Shown here: one piece after another, positions 36,801 to 47,618 of the stretch
Layout: the number at the start of each line of letters is the position of its first letter
How positions within the stretch are numbered: position 1 is the stretch's first letter
Assembly (NCBI GenBank): GCA_022702545.1
Contig: JAHRBC010000003.1
Span: 5,022,001 to 5,086,000 of the forward strand
Reading direction: 5' to 3'
DNA from: Phycomyces nitens
Lineage: Eukaryota > Mucoromycota > Mucoromycetes > Mucorales > Phycomycetaceae
DNA: 64,000 nt
Notes under the pieces: model-generated
Seen by the model: only the letters and a program-made list of their open reading frames with translations
Told to the model about the DNA's origin: nothing
The model's database searches: none
Made by a program: the position numbers and the translations under genes

Positions 36801-38464
36801 TATTGTTTCAGCGAGATGAACAAGGGCGCGATAAATATATCAGCTTTGTATCAACTTCATTGAGCCCATCGCAACAACGATGGAGCACAACTAAAAGAGA
36901 ATTATATGCAGTCGTTTTGGCGCTTGAAAAATTCTGTCCATTTCTATGGGGTCGACAGTTCACTATTTTTACTGATCATCGAGCACTCATTTATCTCCAT
37001 ACTCAAAAAATAGCTAATCCAATGATGATTGGCTGGATTGAGACACTCCTTGACTTTGATTTTAAGGTGGTCCATATTCCTGGCTTATTGAATAAGCTAC
37101 CTGATTTATTAAGCCGCTTGTATCCTCCAGAGGATAGTGACAAGCTGGTGGAGGATGATGGATTGAGAAAAATCAGAACAGATAACCTACAACCCAAAAG
37201 TAGAGTTATTGTTCGAAAGAAAAAATATAGTAAAGACAGAGTGCTAAATGTACTTGCAACGCAACTCGTCAAAAATGTATCAGAGACGTCTGACTATATG
37301 TCACCTCCTGAAGAAAAGCGTAATGGCTTATTAAAAGAAGCACATTCATTTGGTCACTTTGGAAGTCAAGCTATAGTGAATGATCTTCATTCACAAGGCT
37401 TACACTGGACTAATATATATGAAGAGGCTAAAGAGATTATCCGTTCTTGCCCTGAATGTCAGAAGCACAATATTAGCAAGAGAGGCTATCACCCATTGAC
37501 TAATGTTGTAGCATTCCGACCATTTGATCATGTTGCAATTGATTTATGTGGTGAATTCCCTGTATCAGAGGATGGACACACATACATGTTGGTTCTGGTT
37601 GATGTATGCTCCAAGTATGTGATCTTGAGACCACTGCCAAACAAGAACTCAACAACAATAGCTAAAGCATTGATAAAGATCTTTGGAGATTATGGTTTTC
37701 CCAAAGTAATGCAAAGTGACAATGGTCTGGAATTCAGAAACTCTTTGATGTCAAGCTTATCTAAAGAGCTTGGGATAGATAGGAGATATTCTACAGCATA
37801 TCATCCACAAGGGAATGGTATTGCTGAAGCTAGTGTAAAGATTGCAGAGAATACTGTACGTAAAATGATGAGAGCGAACAGCAATGACTGGTGTCACTAT
37901 CTGCCGATTGTTCAGCTATGCATCAATAGACATATTCCTCAAAAGACACTAAGCGCACCGTTTTTATTAATGTATGCTCGCAGAGTCAATGTACCTGATG
38001 AGTATAGTGACAAAGGAAAACACTCTCTTCCTAAAGCCACAATGACAATTGATGAGCTAGAGAAGCAGATTGATCATATGGAAAATATCATATTCCCTGC
38101 CATTAACGAACGTGTGTTAAGGATTAATGAGGAATTGAAAAAGAAATATGATCATAAAAATATCCTAATCGACATCCCCAAAGGAACACACGTAATGGTC
38201 AGATTACCACATCGATCAAACAAATTGGCACCTATTTATGAAGGTCCATATACAGTGGTTCGAAAGAATAAAGGAGGATTGTACGAGCTAAAGGATGAGC
38301 AAGGAGAATTGTTACACCGAAATTATACACCCTCCGAACTCAAGATGGTCACCATTGATGAATCAACAATTGAGAATGAGCTCTACGAAGTTGAAGACAT
38401 TCAAGATCATCGTGGTACTGCTGGTCAACGGGAATATTTGGTCAAATGGGCTGGTTATGGCGAA

Positions 38465-40555
38465 CACTACAAAAATTGAGTGGTTTCATTCATAACAAAC
38501 TACTATATTATCTTACCATTAGTAGACTGAAGTTAAACATAATAAACTTTTTTATTTTTGATGGCGATTATATTATTCAATATGTTCTATTGGATAGAAT
38601 AATAAAGTAGAGCCTTTTAGATGTCATATTTGTTTGTGATTTATTTCTACTTCTTGTAACTATATCATTAAATTAATTGGAGTAGAAATAATAAACAAAT
38701 CAATTATTATCATGTTTATTCTCATAAGAAGGAAGAGAAATATGACCAGTATGCTTGCAAGTAAATAAGTTGACTGAAGATAATGAATTGTCTTATAGTT
38801 TTATTATTATTTAACAGCATTGTGTACACTCTTGTTCTATATCTAGACATCTTTTTCAACCTAATTGTGATATTTGTAGTAGAAATTGGGACGGTGGATA
38901 CTTTGAGACTCTTTATTGTGGTTTAGAAAAAGTTAAAGTATATCCAGTTATTGATTTAAGAAGTATGTTAACTTAGTATTTATAATTATTCTTATAATTC
39001 TTATCAGCTTGGATATTCATTATCATAATAGCTGTGTTATCAGTTAATAGGTATTTTGGGACTTTGTCCCACAATAGATTGGGTATGGTATTTTCATATT
39101 TGGATAAGGATTTCTGGATGGTATAGTTTGTCTTGATTTTAGATAATCCAGCTATCTGGGTTTATATATCACTTTTCTCTGATATACCATTATGCCAAAT
39201 ACAACACTAATAAACTATAAATTACAAAGATATGAAAATGACGGCAGGCATATTCTTTTGGATTATCATTTTTATTTCCCGCATTTTATCAGGGTCAAAC
39301 AGCCTTTTAATACAAAGTATTTGTTTTTCCTTTTTATTTTTTATATTCTTTTGTGCCTAAATATTACCGCAAAATACTCTGGTAATTAATTCTTTTCTTT
39401 CTCTTGTGAATATATTTTTTACTCAATATATTTTATTATTCATAGGTAACTGCTTATAAATATATTATGGGGCTCTCTATTGCACTTGGCTGTATATCCA
39501 AAGGTAAGATCATATTATGCTAAAGCTATTCTTTATTAACCAAATCACTCTTTTATATATAGCCACAAATTCTATTTTTCTATCTATCTCAATATAATAT
39601 TCTGGTAAACCTTTTATATTATAAATATGTCCTCTTTAATAACATCTATAACAGACATCTTGCTATGCTCTTATATTGATTCCCGATTGAAATTATCTGG
39701 CCATTCCAATGGCTATATCTTGTAAGTAAACTAATATTTTAGTATTACATATTGTTTATCTACAAATATTAATATATATCTATTAGACAATAATCATTTG
39801 TTGGTATATTACAGAGAGTCTATCAAATGTTCTATTTATTATATTAAAAATGTAAGTATAAGAATGAATGATTTATATAAAAATAATTTACTAACAATCT
39901 TCTCTTTTACTTTTAGACAGTATTGGCTTTCTCTCAGCTAGGTAAGTATCCTGGCTCTATTAAGAACCAGTTGATGGTGCTGACCAAGAAATATCGATTG
40001 GTAGAATAGATATACCAAAGAAATAATCTAGAGACTAGAATATATAGCGCAAATGTATTTTTTATCAAATAAAACAAAAAATAAAAATTTTCAGAATCTA
40101 TTGCTCCAAAAAACAATAAACCAGAGAGGCTTGTTTGCATAGAATAACTACAATTACCTTGCAATAGTCTACAATCATCCTTGATGGACTGTTAAAACAT
40201 ATTATAAAACCCACTATAAAATATAATGAAAGATAAAACTGGTTGTTTGTAAGTGGTCAATCTCCCCTGACACAAACTGTCTGTGTATTGTAAAATACAA
40301 TGCAAAAAAGGGTAGATCGACTAGGAATATATTGTGGCTACAATGTATATTTAAGTTTTGCACTGTTTGAGGGCATTTAAATATTCTACATTGGATTCTT
40401 GTACACCAGTAGGTAGGATGATTCAGTTCACTCCCATATCTTTTTAGTCTACTACAGATCACGATTATATATTACCAAAAGCATAGTAAAACTATACAAT
40501 TAAGTAGCTTATTTTATAAGTTTTATCTACATAATACTCTTAGACTTTTGTAGTG
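38465..40555. mobile_element. CACTA-N: non-autonomous CACTA element (2.1 kb)
   Basis: The left end is CACTACAAAAATTG and the right end, read inwards, is CACTACAAAAGTC. GAA flanks both sides (38462-38464 and 40556-40558), the 3-bp duplication of CACTA elements. Removing it joins GGC-GAA to CGT-GCC in the gypsy-2 chromodomain. No transposase homology is inside; it holds a solo LTR of family A and, from 39232 to about 39960, short T-rich exon-like segments. Confidence 0.9.
38866..39206 (-). mobile_element. Solo LTR, family A (341 bp), inside CACTA-N
   Basis: Nearly identical to the 3' LTR of gypsy-1 at 27119-27459 and in the same orientation. CTAAT at 38861-38865 and 39207-39211 is the 5-bp duplication, so this is an independent insertion reduced to one LTR. 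Confidence 0.93.
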
Positions 40556-40910
40556 GAACGTGCCAATACATGGCAAATGGCTGAAGACTTTACTGATTCC
40601 ACAATCGTACAAAAGTACTGGAAGAAAGTTAGAGAGTTGGAACGTTTAGAGAATGAGAGAGCCGAAGACTTGATTAACAAGAGTGCATCCTCAAATAAGA
40701 AAACAGTTCACACCTCTAAACTAAATGGTAAAAGTAACAATAACGATGAGCACAAGAAAAGAACGCTTCCTACCACTTTGAGCAGAGAAGAAAGATTACA
40801 CAAAAGAAGAGCAATCAAAAATCAAAAATAATGAACACGTAATCCACGAAGCTGAGTTTACAGTGTAGATCTCCATAAAAAGTACAAAAAATTATGTGCA
40901 TGATTGACTT

Positions 40911-41529
40911 TGTTGTGGGTAGAAATAAACTTGGAAAGATACGAAAGAATTCGTGAGAACTTGTGTAGGGTGTTTATTCCAAAGAAAAAGGTTATCTTTC
41001 TACACAGAACTAACTACTGATATTTATATGTTTTCTGATTTATAATTCAGTATATGCTTTGGTAATATTTATTACGATGAGTCATCTTCCAGGAGTATTG
41101 TCTTTCTGGAAAGATCCAGAGAGACCTATTGATATGATACTTCTCCAGTCAGATCAGCCAGAGAGCTTTGGTAAAGAAGAGCATTTATGCTATTGGTAAT
41201 ATTTTAATATTCCGACCCAGATACTTGGGTAATGTTTTTAGAATTATTAATTCATTGTAGTTGTAGTCTCTCAATCAAGTATTCATATAATCAACGAAAT
41301 ATGTAGATGGAATATGATGATGCCATTAGATAAATATGTGTATATCTGTATATCCCATATTATGGTGATAACAATAATAATAATAAATAATAATCAATTA
41401 TGTGTATGATGATCTGTGTATTGGATAATCTCATAAAGCTAGATCCGTTTGACTGGAATAGCTGAGGATATTATTTTATCCTTCAGTCTTACTCTCAGAT
41501 TCAGCAGTGATCAATACTCATTTACAACA
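40911..41529 (-). mobile_element. Solo LTR, family B (619 bp), in gypsy-2 3' region
   Basis: GACTT at 40906-40910 and 41530-41534 is the target duplication. It is nearly identical to the gypsy-2 LTRs but inverted, and lies 99 bp from the 3' LTR. Confidence 0.93.
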
Positions 41530-41616
41530 GACTTGAATAAAACAAGCAATTGGCCAGATCATGAAATAGTAAATGAGATGTTTTATGCCGAATCAACAAA
41601 AGGTATTGTTGAATCT

Positions 41617-41628
41617 GGTGGAGGATAA
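41617..41628 (+). promoter_or_regulatory. Polypurine tract of gypsy-2
   Basis: GGTGGAGGATAA directly precedes the 3' LTR and would prime plus-strand DNA synthesis. gypsy-1 has GGAGGGGGGTAA at the same place. Confidence 0.8.
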
Positions 41629-42247
41629 TGTTGTAAATGAGTATTGATCACTGCTGAATCTGAGAGTAAGTCTGAAGGATAAAATAATATCCTCAGCTAT
41701 TCCAGTCAAACGGATCTGCCTTTATGAGATTATCCAATACACAGATCATCATACACATAATTGATTATTATTTATTATTATTATCGTTATCACCATAATA
41801 TGGGATATACAGATATACACATATTTATCTAATGGCATCATCATATTCCATCTACATATTTCGTTTATTATATGAATACTTGATTGAGAGACTACAACTA
41901 CAATGAATTAATAATTCTAAAACATTACCCAAGTATCTGGGTCGGAATATTAAAATATTACCAATAGCATAAATGCTCTTCTTTACCAAAGCTCTCTGGC
42001 TGATCTGACTGGAGAAGTATCATATCAATAGGTCTCTCTGGATCTTTCCAGAAAGACAATACTCCTGGAAGATGACTCATCGTGATAAATATTACCAAAG
42101 CATATACTGAATTATAAATCAGAAAACATATAAATATCAGTAGTTAGTTCTGTGTAGAAAGATAACCTTTTTTCTTGGGAATAAACACCCTACACAAGTT
42201 CTCACGAATTCTTTCGTATCTTTCCAAGTTTATTTCTACCCACAACA
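41629..42247 (+). mobile_element. 3' LTR of gypsy-2, family B (619 bp)
   Basis: It follows the polypurine tract directly and is followed by the GATAC duplication. Nearly identical to the 5' LTR at 33227-33846, which indicates a young insertion. Confidence 0.93.
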
Positions 42248-43325
42248 GATACCATTTGTCAAAGTGTCCATACCAGCCAGCTTTTTAAGTCCAGGAACAC
42301 TGACAGGAAGGCTGAATGGATCAAAAAGCAATGCAAGGATCTTGTTCACAATGGTAATCAAGATGACTGCATCTTCATCAACAACGTACAAGGATACAAA
42401 GAGTGCAATGTTGATTACAATGAAACGGTGAATGAAATTTAATTTCAAGATAGATTCTAAAGAATAATCTATTACAAGAAGTATTAATTTATGAGATTTT
42501 GTTTAAGGGCCTGATACTGATTATTATTATACAAACCTTTATCTTCAAGTATCTCACAGTCACTGTCTTCGTCATCTTCATCTTCTTCCTCAGAGCTATT
42601 ATTACCAGGATCTTGTTCTTCAAACCCAAAGACAGAATCTGCCTCAGAAAAAGGTAGGCTTCTTGTCATCTCAGCTCTAGTTTCTTCAAAAGAAATTGGG
42701 CCTATAAAACCAAAATATTAGCCCTAAACAGCCAAAGAAAAATAAATTATTCTTACCATTGCACTCATAATCAATTTCGGCTTCATATTGTTCACTCTGA
42801 GAAAGCTCTGCATTATCAATTGCAATGGAATCAAGTACATAACTGGTTGTCTCAGTTTCTTTATTACAAGATAATAAAATATAAATATTATTTTGCTGAA
42901 TATTAGAAATTAAATATTTTATCTTACATCTTTGGGCAACCAATTTGTTTTCATTATCTTTTTTCAAATGACGGTTGAAAGTTTGGAGAGACAACATATC
43001 ATATCCACCTTTTTTATTTTTGCACATGGAGCATCTGCACTCCTTTTTAGTTCTTGAGTTGCGTGTGGGAGCCATTGTTAAATAAAATGTTTATAATTAT
43101 GTTTAGCAATAAAGAAAAGGAGTTCAAAGAATAGTTTATTACACTTTAATTGAGTTTGACTTTGACATCTAAAGGTACACGACGGTTTTCAGCCAATGGT
43201 GATAGCCAAACCATTATTGAAATGGATTTTATAAAAAAATATCTGAATTACAATTTTATCTTTTCTGGGACACAGAACTTCAACATACTGTACATATGTA
43301 AAGTAACACCATTTTTGCAGTGTCG

Positions 43326-43851
43326 GTGGCGCCAGGAGAAAGAGGATCCTAGTAAGAGGGATGCCTCAAAGGCAAAGACACAGCACTCTTCTCGTGAGGG
43401 TGATGTAAGTTGTGTTTTATATTCTAATCAAAGCTTAGTTTTAAGAGTAATATTAATATAAATTGCTCTCTAGCACCTCAAATGCCGTGGCCTTGCCTAT
43501 GCCAAGAACAAGGCTGTCATTGATGCCACCATGGAGAAGGATTGCTCTAATCTTCTCCAGGAAGAAGCAATGTCCGAAGGCGAGTCTGGTGATGAGACAC
43601 CTGGAGTCCCAGGTGTATGCATCATTTGCATCCAGCACCCAAGTTGGCAAAGTGACAAGGTTGTGGTATACACACCACAGTTGAGTGAAGTACAGACTCC
43701 ACAACCAATCTCTGGTTACTACTTGCTAATGACCCTGGCAAGTCAACATCTCAGGAGCAGTTACACACCAGGCACATGTACACTTCACACTGCTACAGTG
43801 ATAACCAACTATTACACAATGGGGACTTTAATTACAAGGGAATTTGAATAA
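43326..43851 (+). pseudogene. Fragment of a CACTA second gene, cut by CACTA-1
   Basis: Two exon-like parts on the plus strand, 43326-43404 (RWRQEKEDPSKRDASKAK) and 43474 onwards (MSEGESGDETPGVPG ... HPSWQSDK), match the second gene of CACTA-2 (RQERASPEARVAANARARK; MSEGESEDEFPGVPG ... PGWRSDE) with the same intron position and phase. The 5' part is missing where CACTA-1 ends. The last exon of the family is not recognisable here; the frame runs on to a TAA at 43849-43851. Confidence 0.7.
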
Positions 43852-46725
43852 TAGTATATAAGCAATAATAATATTCTTTCTTCAATAAATAACACTCTCA
43901 CAGTATTCTTATTTCCCTTAAAAGATACTAACAAACCATATACCTCAAAGATAAATTGTTTTCCAGCCAAGTTTATTGTTTTTGAAATAGATAAAGACAG
44001 TAAACAGGTAAACAGACAACGGACAAATAGACAAATGGACAGATAGGCAACAGACAAACAGTGAGACAGTACTTGTAGATCCTAACAGTGTACAACTTAG
44101 TATTTCCCGCAGGACAATAGCTCAAGTTCAGGGACAATGTTCAAAAGAAATAGAGAGAAAACTGAATATATTTTATTGAATAAAAAATAGAGCTCTTTTA
44201 TACTAATTGACAACTGTGCACGTAGTGACAATCTAGATATAACTTATGCTGAATGATGATTATTGAGAAGAGTGTACAGTTTTTTGGGCATAATCACAAA
44301 AGGAAATAATCGAAAGGAAAACAAAAAGGAAACTAAACATCAAGAGAGAAATGCACTATCGGGAAGTATACAAAAGGAGTAATATCAAGAAGTGCGAAAG
44401 GAACAAGTGCAATGCAGTGGGAAGCAAATGAAAAAGGAAATATAAATCAAAGGAAAAGAAAAGGGGAAAACATTTAGAACTCAATAGTGTTGTTGATGTA
44501 GACAAATGATTCCAAGAGATTGGGTTATGCCTTGCATGTCCCAAGGGAAGGTGACGTCTTCGACTGTCCCAAGGTAAAAACTTTGAAGTCACTTAGTAAA
44601 TTGAGGGTTAGTGGTCGTTGCTGTAACATTCTACAACACTTGTGTCAATCATGATGCGTGATGTGTTTGTATAGTTGTGTATAGTAACCAAACAGGCGAC
44701 AAATAAAATATATAAAAGAAACAATGAAAGAACCAGTAAAAGACTAACAAAACTCAACAGAAATATCCCCAAAATGACCGGGCAAAATATAACTGCTCTT
44801 CAGAGATCAAGAGCTTAAACTCAAAAGAATAAAATAACTGTAAAATTGATTGTAAAACTGACTCCTCATATTTATTCATTAGAAAAGAATGTCTTTTATA
44901 GATAAAGAAAAAAACTAAAAGAATAGCCACAAAATGAAATAATAAAATAATAAAATGATGCCATCAAGGCCAAAGGAAAAATATAATAAAAATATACTAT
45001 AACATAGTAAAGAAAAGGGTAAGACAAAGAAGTAGGAGAAATAAACTAAAGAAGTACAGGAATGGTGCAATCCTGCAAGAAAGTGAGAAAGGATTCAAAA
45101 AGGAAAGAGTATAAAAAAGGAAATAATAAAATGTGATAAAATAAAATAGAGAAAAATTGAAAAGAAAGAAAATAAAGAACTTGGGGATTGGCTATTCTTA
45201 CTCAGCTCGGACCTTTTCTTCGGACTGGTCCGGCCTCCAACCCCTCCTAGGCCTGTTCCGGGCCCTTGGTCCAGCTTCATGGTCGAAACCAAAGCTGCCT
45301 ACAACACACGTGTCAATTGACGTGTGTTGAGTTTGTTGCAAGTGCAAAATGAGTCAGAAAATATATAAATTTGAATACCACTTCATTGACAATAACGAGG
45401 ATGCAATAAAAAATGAATTTAATGGGGGTAGAACCACAATTCAAAGACAGCAAGAGGACAAAAGAAGAGAAAATGAAGAAATAGAAAGAGATATATGAAC
45501 TTTGCTTGGGACAGTTAGATATATTCTTGACAGCAGCAGATACAAGGGTAGGGATACAAAGAGAGAGAGAGAACTAGATAATTTCGCTCAAGACAATTAA
45601 TCAAGTTGACAGCAAGGTACTGGGAAGTTGCAAAGTCAGGAAAGAGGGAAAAGGATGAAAAGAAAAATCAATCTTGGCACAAAGTATGTTTAGGAATTTC
45701 TATACAAGACAATTCACTAATTCAGGGACGGAAAGTAAGAGAGAGATAACTGATGATGTTTATTTGATGAAGATTTTGATCTCTTATATAGATTTGTAAA
45801 ATATTACTTAATAATGAATTTCTAGATTAATTTTTGTAAATGAGAATGAGTGTGTGAAAAATAGATGAGATAATAAAGATGTGTTGGGAGGAAGTATAAA
45901 TGATAAGACAAGATAATGATATGAAGGTGCAATAAGTATGAAATGTAGTGTAAAATGGTAAATGCAATGAAGGACAATGAAATAAAAGAAATGCCAATGT
46001 GTGGGAAAATGACTTGAGATGTAGATAAAGGAAGATGGTGGTTGATGCGCACAGACATAGATATGGGGAAAGGAAAGGTGAGATGATGACAAAAAGGTGG
46101 ATACAAATGACAAAATAAGGAAATGATAGTGGGGGGTTTAAAATGAGAGCGAGGGTGACAAATAAGGAAAATCAAAGGAGTGCGGAAGAAAGAGGAATAT
46201 GAGAGAAGTAAAGTGACTTGCGGTTGGGAAAGGTGACATTGCTAGTTGATCAGAGGGCTATGTCGCACTTTTTTTGTTGTGAGCCCTGAGTCAGCAACCG
46301 CTCTGACAAAGCAGGATTGATTCCCAGACAGTAATATCCAATAAGAAACAACTTCCTCATTAGGATATTACTAAGTGATTACTAGAAACTAAACAATGAC
46401 AAAGAAGATGATAGCTTACTAAGAATCTTTAGTAAGAGAATACAAATAACATAATTAGAAAAGTATAAATATCAAACATCTTCAGTCAATAAACATTATC
46501 TTTTGTTTCCTTCAAAAGTTTTCTATTCTTAAAGACTCTTTCTGCCTCTCATCGGCTTCCTCTGTCTGAGTTAATCCTATCTTATTTTATTTTGGCCGAG
46601 AAGTGGCCAAAGCTAGAAATTCTACAACACCCGTGTCAAAATCTGACACGTGTTGAGTTATGGGTTGTGAAGCAACTGGTCAGAATTGTTGATAAATGAT
46701 ATTCTTGGAAGGAGTTCGGACTTCG

Positions 46726-46930
46726 CAAGAAAATAGAAAACAGAAAACAGAAAACAGAGACAGAACAAGAAAGACAAACGGAAAACAGATGGAACAAAGA
46801 GAAAGACAGAGGAAAACAGACGGAAGACAGAGAGAACAGAGAGAGAAACCAACAGGAATCGGGACAGAACAAGAGAAAGAGAAAAACGGACGGAAAACGG
46901 AAAACAGAACAGAAAACAGAATGGACACAA
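46726..46930. repeat. GAAAACAGA-type purine-rich simple repeat
   Basis: Imperfect short units such as GAAAACAGA, GGAAAACAGACGGA and AGAGAGAACAGA repeat over about 200 bases with almost no T on the plus strand. Frames on the minus strand here (Ser/Phe/Leu-rich) are products of the repeat and not genes. Confidence 0.75.
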
Positions 46931-47299
46931 CTTAGTACTCCTTCAGGACGATACTCAAGTTGGTTACAGATAAGTAAAAAGAATAAACGATCCAATGATG
47001 ATTTTATTTTGAGGACAAACTTGTCTTTATTTATACAAAAGCCCAATTCAAAGAATTTGGCATTTTCAAGAGTTACAACTGGATGCACGGATCCTCTTGG
47101 AGTTGATCTACCGATCAATGGGTTTTGTTCAGAATAAAATGAAAAAAGAAAATAAAGATGATCCTAAAAATATGGATCAGACTTAAGGTGTTCTTCACTT
47201 TTTTTTATAAAATGTAAAAAAGGAAATTATCTTAATTTAGTAAATTAATTAATTATTATGGTAGGTATTAAGCCTGTATTTAGTAGAAACTTTACCAAA

Positions 47300-47333
47300 T
47301 ATATCGGTAAAAATAATTATTTTTACCGATATA
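47300..47333. repeat. Perfect 34-bp palindrome
   Basis: The stretch equals its own reverse complement, centred between 47316 and 47317 on AATAATTATT. Its right arm plus AAAAGGGTTT repeats about 31 bp downstream with one change (ACCGAT to ACTGAT). Confidence 0.9.
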
Positions 47334-47618
47334 AAAGGGTTTGTGTATTATTTTTACTGATATAAAAGGGTTGTGTAAGCCAAATTACTAAATAAAATAA
47401 AACATGTTTAAAAAAGAAAAGTTATGTATCTAAAACATACTTGCTAAACTGACATGTTACTCAGCTCATTTCTTTAGCCTTTATTTATATATCAACATTC
47501 TAAATATATAGTAATTAATTAGACATTTTAGTAAATATTAGTTTCAATACTAGAATCCCATTTTTATTTCTCATTATTGTATTACTTTACTCTTTTCTCT
47601 ATTTCAAGCTTCTTAAAA

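Larger units (their letters stand above)
33866..40831 (+). pseudogene. gypsy-2 Gag-Pol polyprotein, interrupted in the chromodomain by CACTA-N
   Basis: A single frame runs 33866-38464 and resumes at 40559-40831 after CACTA-N, about 1623 residues together. In order: Gag (1-400) ending in a CCHC knuckle CRRCGENYHHGHVC near 395; protease with IDTGSSRTFI near 483; reverse transcriptase with FVDDCIVA near 819; RNase H with YVATDASLYG near 970; integrase with H-H-C-C finger (GHFGSQ...CPECQKHN) and DHVAIDLCG, VMQSDNGLEF, GNGIAEAS; then a chromodomain, YLVKWAGYGE joined to RANTWQMAEDF. Gag and Pol share one frame with no frameshift, as in Tf1-like fungal elements. As it stands, translation ends at a TGA seven codons past the insertion point. 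Apart from that insertion I see no stop. Confidence 0.93.
33227..42247 (+). mobile_element. gypsy-2: complete Ty3/gypsy chromovirus with nested insertions
   Basis: 5' LTR 33227-33846, coding region from 33866, 3' LTR 41629-42247, and a perfect 5-bp target duplication GATAC at 33222-33226 and 42248-42252. The target is the CACTA-1 transposase gene. The element contains CACTA-N (38465-40555) and a solo LTR (40911-41529). Without these insertions it would be about 6.3 kb. No envelope-like gene is present. Confidence 0.95.
32880..43075 (-). pseudogene. CACTA-1 Tnp2-like transposase, N-terminal third, split by gypsy-2
   Basis: The start is an ATG at 43075-43073. The first exon (43075-42928) is 148 nt and carries CRCSMC...GGYD...NRH, the same Cys/His motif and exon length as CACTA-2 and CACTA-3. 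Further exon-like parts follow, including an acidic stretch (42669-42590) and VSLYVVDEDAVILI (about 42400), down to 42248. The gene resumes at 33226 as ITKYISCSECHKGD... and GFEDLINLWNRGPKAEG, after gypsy-2 and its GATAC duplication, then loses homology near 32880 just before the catalytic core. A stop falls at the start of the likely second exon. Not functional. Confidence 0.8.
32255..43322 (-). mobile_element. CACTA-1: internally deleted CACTA (En/Spm) element holding gypsy-2
   Basis: The right end reads, inwards on the minus strand, CACTGCAAAAATGGTGTTA, identical over 19 bases to the left end of CACTA-3. The left end is less certain: AACTGGAAAAATA at 32255 resembles the right end of CACTA-3 (CACTGGAAAAATA) with one changed base. 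Flanks are CCG (32252-32254) and TCG (43323-43325), a 3-bp duplication with one difference. Without gypsy-2 the element is about 2 kb, so most of the transposase and the whole second gene are missing; it could only be mobilised in trans. Confidence 0.7.
43860..47618. other. Purine-rich, low-complexity region without recognised genes
   Basis: For about 3 kb the plus strand is dominated by A and G. Three copies of a CTACAACAC...GTGTTG hairpin lie at 44625, 45298 and 46624. Segments at 44093 and 46931 share ACAACTTAGTA followed by GACAATAGCTCAAGTT or a close variant. TATA-like sites occur near 44200 and 47030 on the minus strand and 46464 on the plus strand. These features suggest decayed LTR-type repeats, but I could not define ends or coding parts. 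Confidence 0.5.

Noticed and set aside
27119..39206. LTRs at 27119-27459 and 38866-39206 as the two LTRs of gypsy-1
   Set aside because: The copy at 38866 has its own perfect duplication CTAAT on both sides, and lies inside CACTA-N, so it is an independent solo LTR.
33866..42247. Envelope gene making gypsy-2 an errantivirus
   Set aside because: After the chromodomain there is only a short 3' stretch, the polypurine tract and the LTR; no membrane protein frame.
44300..46175. Ser/His/Phe-rich minus-strand frames
   Set aside because: They lie in the purine-biased region and reflect base composition.
46636..47118. 160-codon minus-strand frame rich in Phe, Ser and Leu
   Set aside because: It is the translation of the GAAAACAGA-type simple repeat read in reverse.
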